13,296 nt of DNA from positions 1 through 13,296 of the forward strand of contig JAMQCK010000981.1 of the NCBI GenBank assembly GCA_024196135.1, read 5' to 3'. The translations under genes and the position numbers were made by a program. Below the pieces are notes generated by a model, which was given only the letters and a program-made list of their open reading frames with translations, was not told the origin of the DNA and did no database searches. Positions 1 through 8,476 of the stretch are shown here, piece after piece (within the stretch, counting starts at the first letter, position 1; every line of letters begins with the position of its first letter). Source of the DNA: Pleurotus ostreatus/Saccharomyces cerevisiae fusant. Lineage: Eukaryota > Opisthokonta.

Positions 1-1
1 G

Positions 2-241
2 CACTTACAGTCCGCAGCCACGTCCGTCGCCGTCGAGCGCCTTTTTAGCAAAGGGCGCTTGATATTATCTCATGTTCGTAGCCGTATGTCCGTGCAGACC
101 ACGCGGGCATTGCTTTGCCTCAACTCGTGGTACAAGCATGGCTTCGTAGAGACTGATGATGTTCTTACTGTTGCTCGAGAGCCTGAGGTAGTTGGTGTTG
201 AAGCGAGGCTTGAGCGTGACTGGGATCGCATGAATGTTTGA
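2..241 (+). CDS. hAT transposase, C-terminal dimerisation region (partial)
   Basis: This frame enters from the left edge and ends at the TGA at 239-241, giving the last 79 residues. It carries the hAT C-terminal dimerisation signature: SVAVERLFSKGR, then a short basic stretch, then RMSVQTTRALLCLNSW, the helix that packs two transposase monomers together, and an acidic tail. The upstream zinc-finger and RNase H-like catalytic domains lie outside the window, so whether the element is intact cannot be judged. There is no frameshift or stop in the part that is visible. In hAT transposases this region is needed for oligomerisation and activity. The product would be a nuclear DNA-binding recombinase acting on the element's own ends. 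I am sure of the family, not of activity. Confidence 0.9.
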   Translation, partial: HLQSAATSVAVERLFSKGRLILSHVRSRMSVQTTRALLCLNSWYKHGFVETDDVLTVAREPEVVGVEARLERDWDRMNV

Positions 242-320
242 TTAGAATACCTTTTGTGTAGTGGCCGCTATAGCTACAATGAACAAACTTCGTGATGGCC
301 AGCTGTGCTGAATAGACTGT

Positions 321-445
321 CAGACCCGGGGTTACACCCTAACCCGTTTAACCCCACGAAAACCCCAACCCCTTGCTGCGGGTTTGAACCCTGCTAGGGT
401 AGGGTGCGGGTTAGCCTCGGAGCACCCGGGGTTACACCCGTGCTA
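321..445 (+). repeat. hAT 3' subterminal repeats with a duplicated 16-mer
   Basis: The 16-mer ACCCGGGGTTACACCC occurs at 324-339 and again at 424-439, exactly 100 bp apart. Between them are many AACCC and GGGTT words in both orientations, including the near-palindrome at 380-391. The second copy sits within a few bases of the predicted element end, so the pair reads as terminal plus subterminal transposase-binding sites. This role is inferred from position and from known hAT architecture. Confidence 0.6.
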
Positions 446-648
446 TAGCCTACTTGCCACCGGTATGCTGTTAACCCTCTGTTCTGCGGCTGCTCGTCAC
501 GTTTTCAAGAGGAATCTACGGGTACGTTGGTCTATCAGAATCTTCCAGGGTAGAGAGTTTATCACTACGCTAGTCAGATGCGTCGACACGCTCCGCTGAG
601 CCGTTGACCACCGTTACATCGATTGGCGCTGTGGCAGTCGCCGCTGAG

Positions 649-1186
649 ATGTACAAAGACGACGGGAATATTCCTCGTGCTGTTGACGACGCGAGCAGGA
701 TAGAAGAGCTTCAAAGGGCTCTGGAGCGATCCAACATGGCTTACCTGGTACGTGGCTATCAGCGTCTTTGCATTTCATGTAGGCAATGCTGAATGAGGGC
801 CGGGCAGCGTACAAAGCAGCAGCTCGACGAATACACTCGTCTGGACCAGCATGAAACCTATTGCATCGTTTGCAAGGAGCTCATATTTCAGCCATTCCTG
901 TAAGCCCTTTCGCCCTGGAGTCACTGGGACGCCAGGTTTACTGAATCCCGAAAGATTAGCGTGCGGGCATCTCCTTGGTGGAGAATGTTTGGTCGAGATT
1001 TTGTCCGATAAAGAAGACACTGCGGAGTGTCCACTCTGTCGTCGCCTTATCGAAAAGGAGCCATACTTCTCTTACCTGACGCGAGCAAGGGTAGTAGCCA
1101 TCGCGGAGCATCAAAACATACCTGTGCCACCGCTGGTTCTTCCGAATTTCCAGGGCCCTTGGAGCAAGACATCAATAGTACCGTAG
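649..1186 (+). CDS. RING-finger protein lacking one zinc ligand, three exons
   Basis: Proposed exons are 649-747, 808-899 and 955-1186, with introns of 60 nt (GTACGT..CAG) and 55 nt (GTAAGC..AAAG with CTGAA upstream). Phases agree (0 and 2), giving 140 residues. Residues about 12-50 are Glu/Arg/Leu-rich and probably helical. A RING follows: C52-x2-C55, C67-x-H69, C75, then C89-x2-C92. The fifth ligand, normally in the CGHxxCxxC block, is Gly72, so the site is C3HC4 minus one cysteine. RING proteins of this type are usually E3 ubiquitin ligases; with a ligand missing, E2 binding may be lost or altered. Start: the ATG at 649 is the first in this frame, but the frame is open back to 574. An upstream exon starting at 465 and spliced at 522/573 (GTACGT..CTAG) would also fit. 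The hAT end at about 447 lies directly upstream and may have cut the original 5' end. Confidence 0.72.
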
Positions 1187-2243
1187 AACTCGTAGCGTAC
1201 TTATCATGCGCGTAGAATCTAGCGACGCGATAATGAACCGTGACACTTCGTCACACGCAGACCCCAATGCAACAATCCCACACGTTTTCGACCTGGGAAA
1301 GCCCCGGCCACACCGAGTTTCAACCTTACTCATGGCTCTAGCTCTCTGTCTGTCGACTCTCAAGCGCTGTTGAGCTTTCAGAAATCTGGCTTCAATAGAA
1401 AACAGAAGCCGGCTCATGGTCTGACTGCTCGCCGGTATTGCGTCTCCCGTGAAGGTTAGTTGGAGACCGTCCTCTACTGCCATTCGCCACCGCCTTCCTT
1501 GTACTCACGTCTGCGGAAACTGACAAGGAAGCCCGTTAGCATAGCGAGCTCCCGCGCGATTGATGCGCACTGTAAGTTAGTCGGAGTCAAGGTAAATTCG
1601 GCAAGACAGCAAGACGGGGCTGGGAGCGGCCTGAGATGCGCCATCCCACAATCATCATCTAGATCTCCCCTCACAGTTCATGCAGACCATGGCGTGTAAG
1701 TGGCCAGCAAAGCCGGTTCTCCGCGCCAGGTACGTCGCGCGCTACGTCAAGCACAATACATCCGCTGAGGCGATGCCAGGATCGCGTCCGGATGGTGTAT
1801 AGGAGGACACGGGGAGAGAGCGAAGCGCTGCGTAGAAGAAGGAAAAGAGGCAGCGCCCTATCCCGCGCGCTCCGCTCAATCTCTTGTCTCGTCATACTCT
1901 TCTGATTTATCCATCCCCTGACTTTGCCCGCGCTCTTCATTGAGATCTGTCTACTTTTCTCTGAGTGGCTCTCGCGCTCGCCCATTCCTCCGCCCCTGCT
2001 TGCGAAGACAAAGACTGTCCCTCGGCCAACCTCAACCAGTAGGAGCAGCACGGCAAGGTGGTCGACACGCCGAATCGAGCCAATCGAGAAAATTGACTTG
2101 TCGTCACTGTCGGGGACGCCACTATCAAAGAACATTGAGTCTGCTCCAGGCTCTTCCTCAGCGCTTGCATCGATCCTGAAGAAGAAGCTCGAGACGAAGA
2201 CAGAAGAAGGCAGCATCCCATCCTATATTAATCGCCCGCCAAA
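1187..2243. other. No assignable gene; antisense open frames at 1671-2271
   Basis: From 1187 to 1670 I see nothing coding. From 1671 to 2271 two long frames overlap on opposite strands. The minus frame (2216 down to 1671, ATG start) has an acidic, Ser/Asp-rich N-terminal half and then turns Arg-rich and non-protein-like. The plus frame (1924-2271) has a Ser/Thr-rich stretch and a Lys/Glu-rich stretch near residues 70-100. Neither has recognisable domains or clear splice partners, and each is the mirror of the other, so at most one is real. I leave both unassigned. Confidence 0.4.
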
Positions 2244-2378
2244 ATGGAGACTGCGACACCCCGCCGCCTGACCCTCGTTGTCGCCTTCATGTTGACTGGT
2301 GTCCTCCTTCACGTCCATAATGTTGATGACGCCGGCGTGGGCGCGGGAAGACTGCGCCAAGGATCTCCACACGCCTAG
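2244..2378 (+). CDS. Possible first exon with hydrophobic leader, unknown protein
   Basis: The ATG at 2244 has a good fungal start context (GCCAAAATGG) with an AT-rich stretch 15-25 bp upstream. The 44-residue frame begins METATPRR and then has a hydrophobic run at about residues 9-23 (LTLVVAFMLTGVLLH), as in a signal peptide or a type II membrane anchor. The frame stops at 2376-2378, so if real it must be spliced before that into one of the downstream plus frames. The most protein-like of these runs from 2564 and ends in a Thr/Val/Tyr-rich patch near 2700-2740, before a possible donor at 2740 (GTATCT). I could not find a splice that joins them convincingly. No family is recognised. Confidence 0.22.
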   Translation: METATPRRLTLVVAFMLTGVLLHVHNVDDAGVGAGRLRQGSPHA

Positions 2379-3240
2379 CCTTCGTGACCCAGCGCAGGGC
2401 GACAAGCAAACACGTTGCCTTCTTGCCTACGGTCGAGTTTGATGCGCTCGCATCGCGGTAAAGTCCGGGCTGCGCAGATATCCTGAGGCTGGGGACTTGG
2501 AGGTTCACTGTGGACAGCCGAGCGCGGAAGCAGCCCGCATCCTCATAGCAGGAGAAGAAGGGCATGGAGAAGGGGGCGGACCTAAGAGTCGGATCGCGCA
2601 GGGCTTCCCTTGCGCAGGCGCGGATGCTCACGGGCTCCACGACGGATGTGCGCGTGCATGTGGAGAAGGGGTTGAAGACGTTACCTCCTGAAGAAGGGTC
2701 GAAAATCGACGTGTACACTGTGACTGTGTACAGCAGCCAGGTATCTAACGGTGCTGGGAAAGATGCATCGCAGGCAGTTAGACGGACGTAATGCTATTCA
2801 CTTACCACTTCCATCCTATAGGCAAATGCTGAGCTACAGAGCGACGAGTGGTTACACGAGTAGTCTGCTGCTCGCGCGCTGCTGCAAGGCTCAGCGATGG
2901 ACGTGCCGACTGCTCAGGCTCCAGCGCGAGCGACGACGTCGGGCGTTCTCGCCTGCCTACAAGCGTCGTACGTGCGGGCTGGCAGTCACTGCGGCTCAGC
3001 TCCTTTCCTAGGTCACCAAAGCCCGCCTCAGCAGTGAAACTACGACCTCGCCGTACCTTTCTTAGGCGCAGCCCGCGCGCAACCACGTCTCATGGACCTT
3101 TCGATGGGGCGGTAAGCGAATAGGTTGACGAGAACTCTGGAACCGGACTTCGTGCCTTGTGAACTTCGCCAAATTGGCACATAATATGCATTTATCAATA
3201 CAATCCAAAGCCTGTGGTAGCCTACGTCCTGACGTTCATG
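2379..3240. other. Region of competing open frames, no gene assigned
   Basis: A 143-codon minus frame (2718 down to 2287) overlaps plus frames at 2497-2691 and 2564-2791. They are GC-rich, lack recognisable motifs and mirror one another. Frames at 2751-3123 on both strands are Arg/Ser-rich and look like random translation of GC-rich DNA. The stretch 3124-3240, just downstream of the minus-strand SUN gene, is more AT-rich and probably holds that gene's 3' untranslated region. Confidence 0.4.
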
Positions 3241-4081
3241 CTAGCTGTTCTCTTCTGCACCATGAATAGCAACACGGTACCAACATGTCGTGTTCTGAGA
3301 ACCCCAATTGCGGACAGATCGTAGGATAAGACGAGTGAAGGCCGGCATCGGTGCGAGCGCCGCAGGATTTTGTAAAGGGTAAATCAGATACGTCGCATGC
3401 CTAGGGTGCTGGCGATATTCAAGCTCGGCTAGGAGCGCAAAGGTACCGTCGGAATTGGAAACACCAGTAGTGACGAAGTGCTGAGCAGGTAGTAACGAGA
3501 CATCCAGAGGAGATGAGGTGGACTTGGAAACATCTAATTGGCCCCATACTTGCAACGTACGAGGCAGATGATCCAAGGCCTCCGGTGGAAGGACGAAGGC
3601 GCCTGGATGGTACAGTGCGATCTCCGTTAGGTGTACTTGGCGCTGCAGTTGAACACCAATCTGGGATATTTGACCCTCCACATCCCAACACATCCCCAGG
3701 TGCGTGGTGTCGGGCGTGAAGACGTATGCCGGCAGCTGGATCGCAGGATTTCTAGCATCGTAGCCATAGCACATGCTCTGAAGCCATGTCCAGATGGTGT
3801 GCTCGGGTAGCTGACGCGTTGCTGAAGTGTACTGAGGTAGAATGCGCAAGTCGAATGAGCGGTCTATCTCGATCAAGGCGCGGGAGGGTCTATATCTTGG
3901 TCGAAAAGTAACGGGATTGCCGTAGGATGGAGTAAACTCTTCTGTCACAGTCAGGGCCGTACTGCGTTGCTGAAGATGACAACGCACCAAAGGGAGGCCA
4001 CTCAGTCTTGTAGAACCATACGGCGGATCGGAGAAGCAAGCTGCCTACGCAAGCCGAAAAAGCCATGACTTGCAAGAACAT
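3241..4081 (-). CDS. SUN-domain protein, two exons
   Basis: Exon 1 runs 4081-3988 and exon 2 3941-3241. The 46-nt intron (3987-3942) has a GTGCGT donor, a CTGAC branch site and an ACAG acceptor, and joins in phase 1 to give 264 residues. Residues 3-24 form one hydrophobic segment with a single Arg at 18, likely a membrane anchor. The SUN fold (Sad1/UNC-84 C-terminal domain) covers about residues 60-260. Its marks are CWDVEGQ at 116, then QIGVQL, LTEIALYHP, the RLILRSVRNWG strand at about 234-245, and the closing CWYRVAIHG at 251-259. SUN proteins sit in the inner nuclear membrane with the domain in the lumen and bind KASH peptides, forming LINC bridges; related SUN-like proteins act in the ER. 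Only about 35 residues separate membrane and domain, with no evident coiled coil, so trimerisation as in classical SUN proteins is doubtful. Family is secure; location and partner are inferred. Confidence 0.88.
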
Positions 4082-4685
4082 GCACCAGCCTATACGAGGC
4101 TGAGCAGGTCAGCAGCAGGCATGGACGGTTATTGAAGCCACTTTACCATGTTCAGATACTATTTTGACTTCGGTGGCGGAAGATCCAGTTGTGCGAAAGA
4201 AAGCGACATCAGGCCGGGCCGGGAGCTTCCCCAGCGCACGGCACACGATCACGTGACACATTGACAGCCTCACGCGCTGCAGTATATTGCTCGCGAACGC
4301 CTAAGGAGACCCCCAAGCTGGAGAGGAAGGGAACAGGCGACCGTCTTCGAGCAATGTACCCGTACGTGAGGCGGAGAGAGCTCCGGCCACGGACCAAACG
4401 GTAGTATCGCCTCGTCATTGACAAAGTCGGCGGGCGGCAAAGAGCACGACGATGTCACCGCCTGGAGGCCGCACATTCGGAGCGAGGCTCTTAAACGTTG
4501 ATTGGAGGATAGCTACGTGTCGGACGAAACGGAGAACGCATGCCAGCTGGTACATTGTGAACTACATACAACGATGGGCGGCGTCGATTCGTAGCCGCGA
4601 GCTCCGCCGGTCATAGGGAATGCTCTGAGTCAGCCCGTACGACAGGCCGCAAAGACATCACACCCATGACCGTCGAGTGGCATTA
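4082..4685. other. Intergenic, no gene seen
   Basis: This holds the 5' flank of the SUN gene (next to 4082) and the 3' flank of the next minus-strand gene (next to 4685). Frames at 4189-4404 (+) and 4209-4476 (-) are short, basic and mirror each other. No convincing exon, repeat or RNA gene was found. Confidence 0.5.
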
Positions 4686-5284
4686 TCATGGGTTACAGAA
4701 TCGACATGCAACTCGTGCGTTCGCAGGCGTAGAGCGACGATAACCAGCCAGCCTTCGGGATGCAGCGACATCTCCAACCTGGACCTCGGTGCGTCAGAGC
4801 GTGCTGGATCATAGCATGCATGACAATTACCATATGACCAATATACAGGGTGACGTCTCCGTCGAGCAAGGAATTGTGCTGGACATCGGCTAGATCCAAA
4901 GAGGGGAGGACAGAAGGGGTCACCTCCTCGGCTACATTCGGTGGCTCATCAGCCTGAAGGGATAGGTGTAAGAAAGGGCCGGCGACACCACAGAAAGAGA
5001 CCCACCAGGGAGGCATTCGTGGCGAGGACATCGTCCGTCGAGTCCGTAAGAGACGCAGACGTGGGACGTTGATTACCCCCATCCGCGTTCTGGACTTGGG
5101 CGGGCGCAGCGAAGGAGTCAGCTTCTGTGCCACGGCCCACTGCGGCAGTCGAGCACGCCGAGCCCTGAGTAATCGTCTTCACGGGGACCGATAGTGTGTC
5201 GACCTCCACATCACTCGCGCCAGAGGAAGACCTAGACGTTGGCAACGGAGCGTTTGTCTGGCAGGCAGTGGGGATCGCAGACAT
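4686..5284 (-). CDS. Unknown Ser/Thr/Ala-rich protein, probably three exons
   Basis: The ATG at 5284 opens exon 1 (5284-5006, 93 codons), beginning MSAIPTACQ. It is rich in Ser, Thr, Ala, Asp and Gln and looks disordered. A 52-nt intron (5005-4954, GTGGGT..TTCAG after a pyrimidine-rich stretch) joins in phase 0 to exon 2 (4953-4831), which is acidic and ends with a patch LLDGDVTLYIG. A second 52-nt intron (4830-4779, GTAATT..CTCTGAC..CCAG) leads to a basic 31-codon exon 3 ending at 4686, for 164 residues in total. Without that second intron the frame simply runs on to a stop at 4693, which is the main alternative. I recognise no domain. The equal intron lengths, matching phases and biased composition support a gene, but the function is unknown. 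Confidence 0.42.
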
Positions 5285-6014
5285 GGCGAGAGGACTTCGT
5301 GTGGAGGGAGAGAAAAAGGCAGGGGCAGACAAAGGCGTCGGGTCCAAAGGCCGGTCATGGGACAGGCCTCGCGCATATCCTCGATCACGTCGGCGTACGG
5401 AAGGTTCCGACGAGATTTCGGTAGCGGACGGTCTTTAGTGCGCCATCGAGGATGTGTGGGTGGCAGGACTTGACTTCCCGTGACGAGAGGGCACGTTGCG
5501 GATGAGATGTATACACTGAGAAAGCAGGAGCGCAGCAGCGTCAGTTGATCGTCGCAGATGCGATGGGGCATGGCACGCACCTCGGGGATTGTCGACTTGC
5601 ATGAGTTGCTAGAGTCCTGGCGAAGGAACCGGGGACCAGTCAGCGGGGAGGTGGGATTGCGTGCGTAGATAGAAACACACCGTGGATCTGACTGCGGACC
5701 AAGAGCGCGAACAGCTGTCGAGCCGCCTGGCAGTATAGGGCGCCGCCATAGACGACGGAGATCGTCGGGGAGCGAGGGACAGGCGAACTCAAGTATCGAG
5801 GGTCACGGGGCAAAACCGTCGCAGTCGCCAGGCTACCGGAATGAATTAGTATTGTAGATAGAAGGCGACCTCGACGCGCACCTTGACCGGCGATCTCGGG
5901 GCGGCGGTGGGAGGAGGGAGTGACGGTGCAGCTCGAAGCCCGAGCAGGGTCGCCGTCTTCAGGTGAGAGAGAGCGCCGACTCCATCCCGCTCTTCGTGGA
6001 TGCGTAGCATGCGC
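5285..6014. other. Intergenic, no gene assigned
   Basis: A minus frame at 5580-5179 continues across the 5' end of the gene at 5284 in a different register and looks like its shadow plus upstream sequence. The stretch 5285-5345 probably includes the 5' leader of that gene; on the minus strand it is pyrimidine-rich. From 5581 to 5919 nothing coding was seen. The stretch 5920-6014 is the 3' flank of the small minus-strand gene at 6015. Confidence 0.45.
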
Positions 6015-6297
6015 TCACTTTCTCGGCTTTACTTGCTCGGCGACCATCGCGTCCTCCCTCGTCTTCGTCGTCTTGGATATCCCTTTCCGATGCTCCGCTC
6101 GCACGAGCTCGCTCGCCTTCTCCTCTACTTTCCCCATGCGCAGGACGCGCTGCGCCAACGTCAGCTCCCTGGACCGCTTCAACTCGGCATTTGCGACGTA
6201 CCATCTTGACAATATGCCTCGGTACCCTGCGCGCAGTCGTTCGGTTGGGTGGGAAGTACGATCGCCTCGAGGGCGTTCTCTGCAGCTCGAGAGACAT
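6015..6297 (-). CDS. Small basic protein of unknown function, two exons
   Basis: Exon 1 is 6297-6202 (32 codons, starting MSLELQRTPSRRSYF) and exon 2 is 6149-6015 (44 codons plus stop). The intron between them is 52 nt (6201-6150) with a GTACGT donor, an AGCTGACG branch site and a CGCAG acceptor, in phase 0. The 76-residue product is strongly basic: an Arg/Pro-rich N-terminus, RRVPRHIVKMRVLRMGKVEE in the middle, and a Lys/Glu-rich probably helical C-terminal half ending KPRK. Small size, basic charge and an Arg/Ser-rich N-terminus would suit a mitochondrial or ribosome-associated protein, but that is only a guess and I recognise no family. A plus-strand frame (5920-6405) covers the same DNA and is Arg/Ser-rich without domain signals, so I treat it as the shadow. 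The intron quality is the main support. Confidence 0.5.
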
Positions 6298-7151
6298 CGA
6301 TCGACCTGTGAACGTGCGGGAGCACGCGCGGGAGGCTCCATCATCGCGAAGACGCGTTCTTCGACCGGCTGTATTCCGGCGGCTTCGAGCACTGGGGTCA
6401 CCTAGCGCTCGTCTTGTTCTTGGCGTCGGAGGGGAGGGCAGCGGTGAGCGGCCGGGGACCGATAGGTTACCCGCGTCCTATGCGAGAGTAGGGGTAGATT
6501 CGGGGGCGATGCAGACGCGACGAGGCAGGTGTGTGCAATTTCGGATATCTATGAGTCTCCGAAGGCGCGCTTGTGCAGGTGTCGGCGACCGGGAAGGTGA
6601 TGCGCAGAGAAGGGGGCTGCAGGCGTGTGTTAGCAGACACAGTGAGGGCTATGCATCTAAGGACGCACCTAGGAGACGGAATGATGGAGGGAGAAGCGAA
6701 TCATGGGTGAGATTCGGCCGAGCACTGACGCGCTCGAGATCGTCTCGTGCTACATGAGGGGGCGTTGGAACGGATAGTAGAGTCGCGCAAAGTACCAGGA
6801 GGTGGGCACGCCGTCACGCATGAGGGATCACCTCCTCACCGAGAGCGCTCGGTGTGCGATCGGGTGAGGAAGCAGACGGAAACAGCGGACGCAGGAAGCG
6901 GCGTGTTTGCAGATGTTTACGTCCCCTGATGTGACACGTGTGACTGGGTCGCCCGAGCTTTGGATTTCAGTTCATGTCCATACACCTGGCTAAGATATAC
7001 AATACTTTGTGCTAGTCATCAGCATTGCCGGGAATCACTAGGCTACAAGAGAGTTTTGGACGTCACCTCAGACGGCGGAGAGGAACTTTCCAGCATTTCG
7101 AGAGTGAAGAAGAGATCCAGAACGTATGTAAGGTCGCCGCGAAGCGGTTAA
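6298..7151. other. Long GC-rich stretch, no gene assigned
   Basis: The long plus frame 6191-6757 is extremely Arg-rich and lacks hydrophobic periodicity, so it looks like a translation artefact of GC-rich DNA. Two short segments are more protein-like but isolated: a minus frame from 6401, and a plus frame at about 6345-6410 containing FDRLYSGGFEHWGHLALVL. Neither can be joined to anything. The stretch 6760-7151 shows no convincing exon. Confidence 0.35.
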
Positions 7152-7556
7152 CCGTTAACGGATGCGACTCACCGTCGGCTGCGCCAAAGATCGCTTGCTG
7201 AGCGCCGGATTCTATTTGGGGGCGAGAACGAAGGCATCCTGCCTCCTCACCATCCAGTCATATTTCGCGACCAGGTATTGATTCGTCCCCAAACCCAATC
7301 CCGGACAGGTCCTGAAATCTGAGCGTAGACGTCGAGAGGCTTCGATGGCGCAATACGCTACGCAGATTACCAAGCATACCGTCCAAGGGCAGTTTAACGA
7401 CAAGTGGGGCGCTAGACCGGGACGCAATGCAGACGAAGCTTTCCAGGCTCGTCAAGCGATTTCCGCGACCTTAAAGAAGAACGAACCTACTGGACTGCAT
7501 TTCACACCACCATTGACGACAGGTGGGCAGATTCCGAGTCAACAAAGCGCTCTTAG
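7152..7556 (+). CDS. Candidate three-exon gene segment, unknown product
   Basis: Three plus-strand pieces share one register. The first is 7152-7274 (contains ILFGGENEGILPPHHPVIF). A 54-nt intron (7275-7328) follows, with donor GTATTG after CAG, CTGAA near the end and acceptor CGTAG. The second piece is 7329-7380 (GFDGAIRYADYQAYR). A 66-nt gap (7381-7446, GTCCAA..TTCCAG) leads to 7447-7556 (DFRDLKEERTYWTAF then IDDRWADSE), which ends in TAG. Phases agree (0 and 1). The peptide segments have a natural balance of charged, aromatic and hydrophobic residues, unlike the neighbouring shadow frames. The second donor is weak, no ATG start was identified and no domain is recognised. A 164-codon frame (7345-7839) overlaps in another register and is the main competitor. 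Confidence 0.3.
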
Positions 7557-8218
7557 AAAGCGCACCCTCTCGTCGGGCAGGACTACGCGCTCATCCTGTA
7601 CGGAAGTTCACGAACCTCTGCAAATGGGTAGAGAGGGACGTACTTTCTGTAGAGTGAGTGGCGGAGGCGTCTGCGGTGAGGCAGTTCGGGAAACAATCGT
7701 TAAGAGCAGGCGAGAGCTTTGGCGGGATGGCAAATGGCAGAATCTCTGGAAGCCCATTAATTTCCGCAATCTCTGGCGCATCAACGAGAGTGCACATACC
7801 TCAAGAGAGAATGCTCAAGGATGGGAAGAAGGAGGGTAAGGGAGTAAGCGCCACCAATCGGGTGCTTAGGAGAAGAGATTCTATTCCGACCGAGAATTAC
7901 CTAGCACCCCACGAGCGAGCGCTCTGGAGTTCTCGCTCTCAGTACGGTGCGATACATAGCGAGAGGGACCATAGAGAGCACTCGCATGGTCTGGATACTT
8001 TGAGCGGCAGATCGAGGTCTCGAGCTGCGCGCGAGTGGGGTGACGTCAAAGCACCTTAGCACCTTCGACCTGAATAATGCACTTTCACTCACCTCGCACA
8101 GAATTTCCGTGGCTACGAAGGATCATGCGCGCGTCCACCGGCCTAATCGGAAGCTATGAGCGAAAAATGGCCCGAACTCACGGAGAAGGTATCAGCTAGT
8201 ACGCAGAGATTGTGGTAG
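7557..8218. other. Overlapping open frames, no gene assigned
   Basis: Plus frames at 7345-7839 and 7658-8059 and a minus frame at 7797-7591 overlap. The minus frame is the least biased: it has a Pro/Leu/Ile-rich stretch (EINGLPEILPFAIPPKLSP) and lies just inside a GTATGT on the same strand. None has a recognisable domain or a consistent splice structure. From 8060 to 8218 nothing was seen. Confidence 0.35.
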
Positions 8219-8476
8219 GCTCACTCTCAGCCCCGCGCTCGGTCGGAAATCAGGACCCAGCGTTGCCACGATTTGCTTCGAGCGCATGACGAGTGGTTAA
8301 ATGAGCTTGAACATGATCACTTGTCCATCGAGAAGCTGGTAGTAAGGCGACAGCTTCAAGGCGATCGTGTGGCGACAGCGCAGTGGGCGGAGATGTTATT
8401 TTCCCTGGCTCGTTCTCATTTTCCGTTCCTCAAACTAGATATTCAAAGGACCTCTGACCTTCCATGGACACCCTGA
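8219..8476 (+). CDS. Candidate exon of an unknown protein
   Basis: This frame is open from 8219 and ends in a TGA at 8474-8476. The part from about 8261 is protein-like, with an acidic helix-type segment (HDEWLNELEHDHLSIEKLVV), a basic stretch, then WAEMLFSLARSHFPFLKLDI. A plausible 3' splice site (CAG at 8258-8260) would open it. A strong 3' splice site lies just downstream, where CTGAC and a T-rich run precede CCCCAG at about 8493, suggesting the frame really ends in an intron. It may be the 5' part of the coding-like region that follows on the same strand. No family recognised. Confidence 0.33.
   Translation, partial: AHSQPRARSEIRTQRCHDLLRAHDEWLNELEHDHLSIEKLVVRRQLQGDRVATAQWAEMLFSLARSHFPFLKLDIQRTSDLPWTP

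Larger units (their letters stand above)
1..447 (+). mobile_element. hAT-family DNA transposon, 3' part (left end outside the window)
   Basis: The segment starts inside a hAT transposase reading frame that stops at 241. About 200 bp follow that are rich in GGGTT/AACCC words (321-440), the kind of subterminal sequence hAT elements carry for transposase binding. The right end is placed at about 445-447: on the minus strand the sequence there begins TAGCACGGGTGTAACCCCGG, which resembles the TAG...GGGTGTAA...CGGG type of hAT terminal repeat. An 8-bp target duplication would start at about 446 but cannot be confirmed because the other end is not in the window. Family assignment rests on the transposase; the exact boundary is inference. 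Confidence 0.75.

Noticed and set aside
337..345. CCCTAACCC, matching fungal telomere repeat units
   Set aside because: It occurs once, inside the hAT subterminal region with other AACCC/GGGTT words; there is no tandem array.
380..391. GGGTTTGAACCC, resembling a tRNA T-arm
   Set aside because: No acceptor stem, D-arm or anticodon arm can be placed around it, and it lies in the transposon end.
2802..3123. Open frames on both strands
   Set aside because: Arg/Ser-rich mirror frames with no splice sites or motifs that support coding.
4686..5284. BTB/POZ domain in the minus-strand gene, suggested by LLDGDVTLYIG
   Set aside because: The patch faintly resembles the start of fungal BTB domains, but the rest of the fold is missing and the exon continues into unrelated basic sequence.
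5920..6405. 161-codon plus-strand frame over the small basic gene
   Set aside because: Arg/Ser-rich and without motifs, while the minus strand shows a complete consensus intron and a compact basic product.
6191..6757. 188-codon plus-strand frame
   Set aside because: Extreme Arg content, no hydrophobic pattern and no domain; typical of a frame opened by GC-rich DNA.
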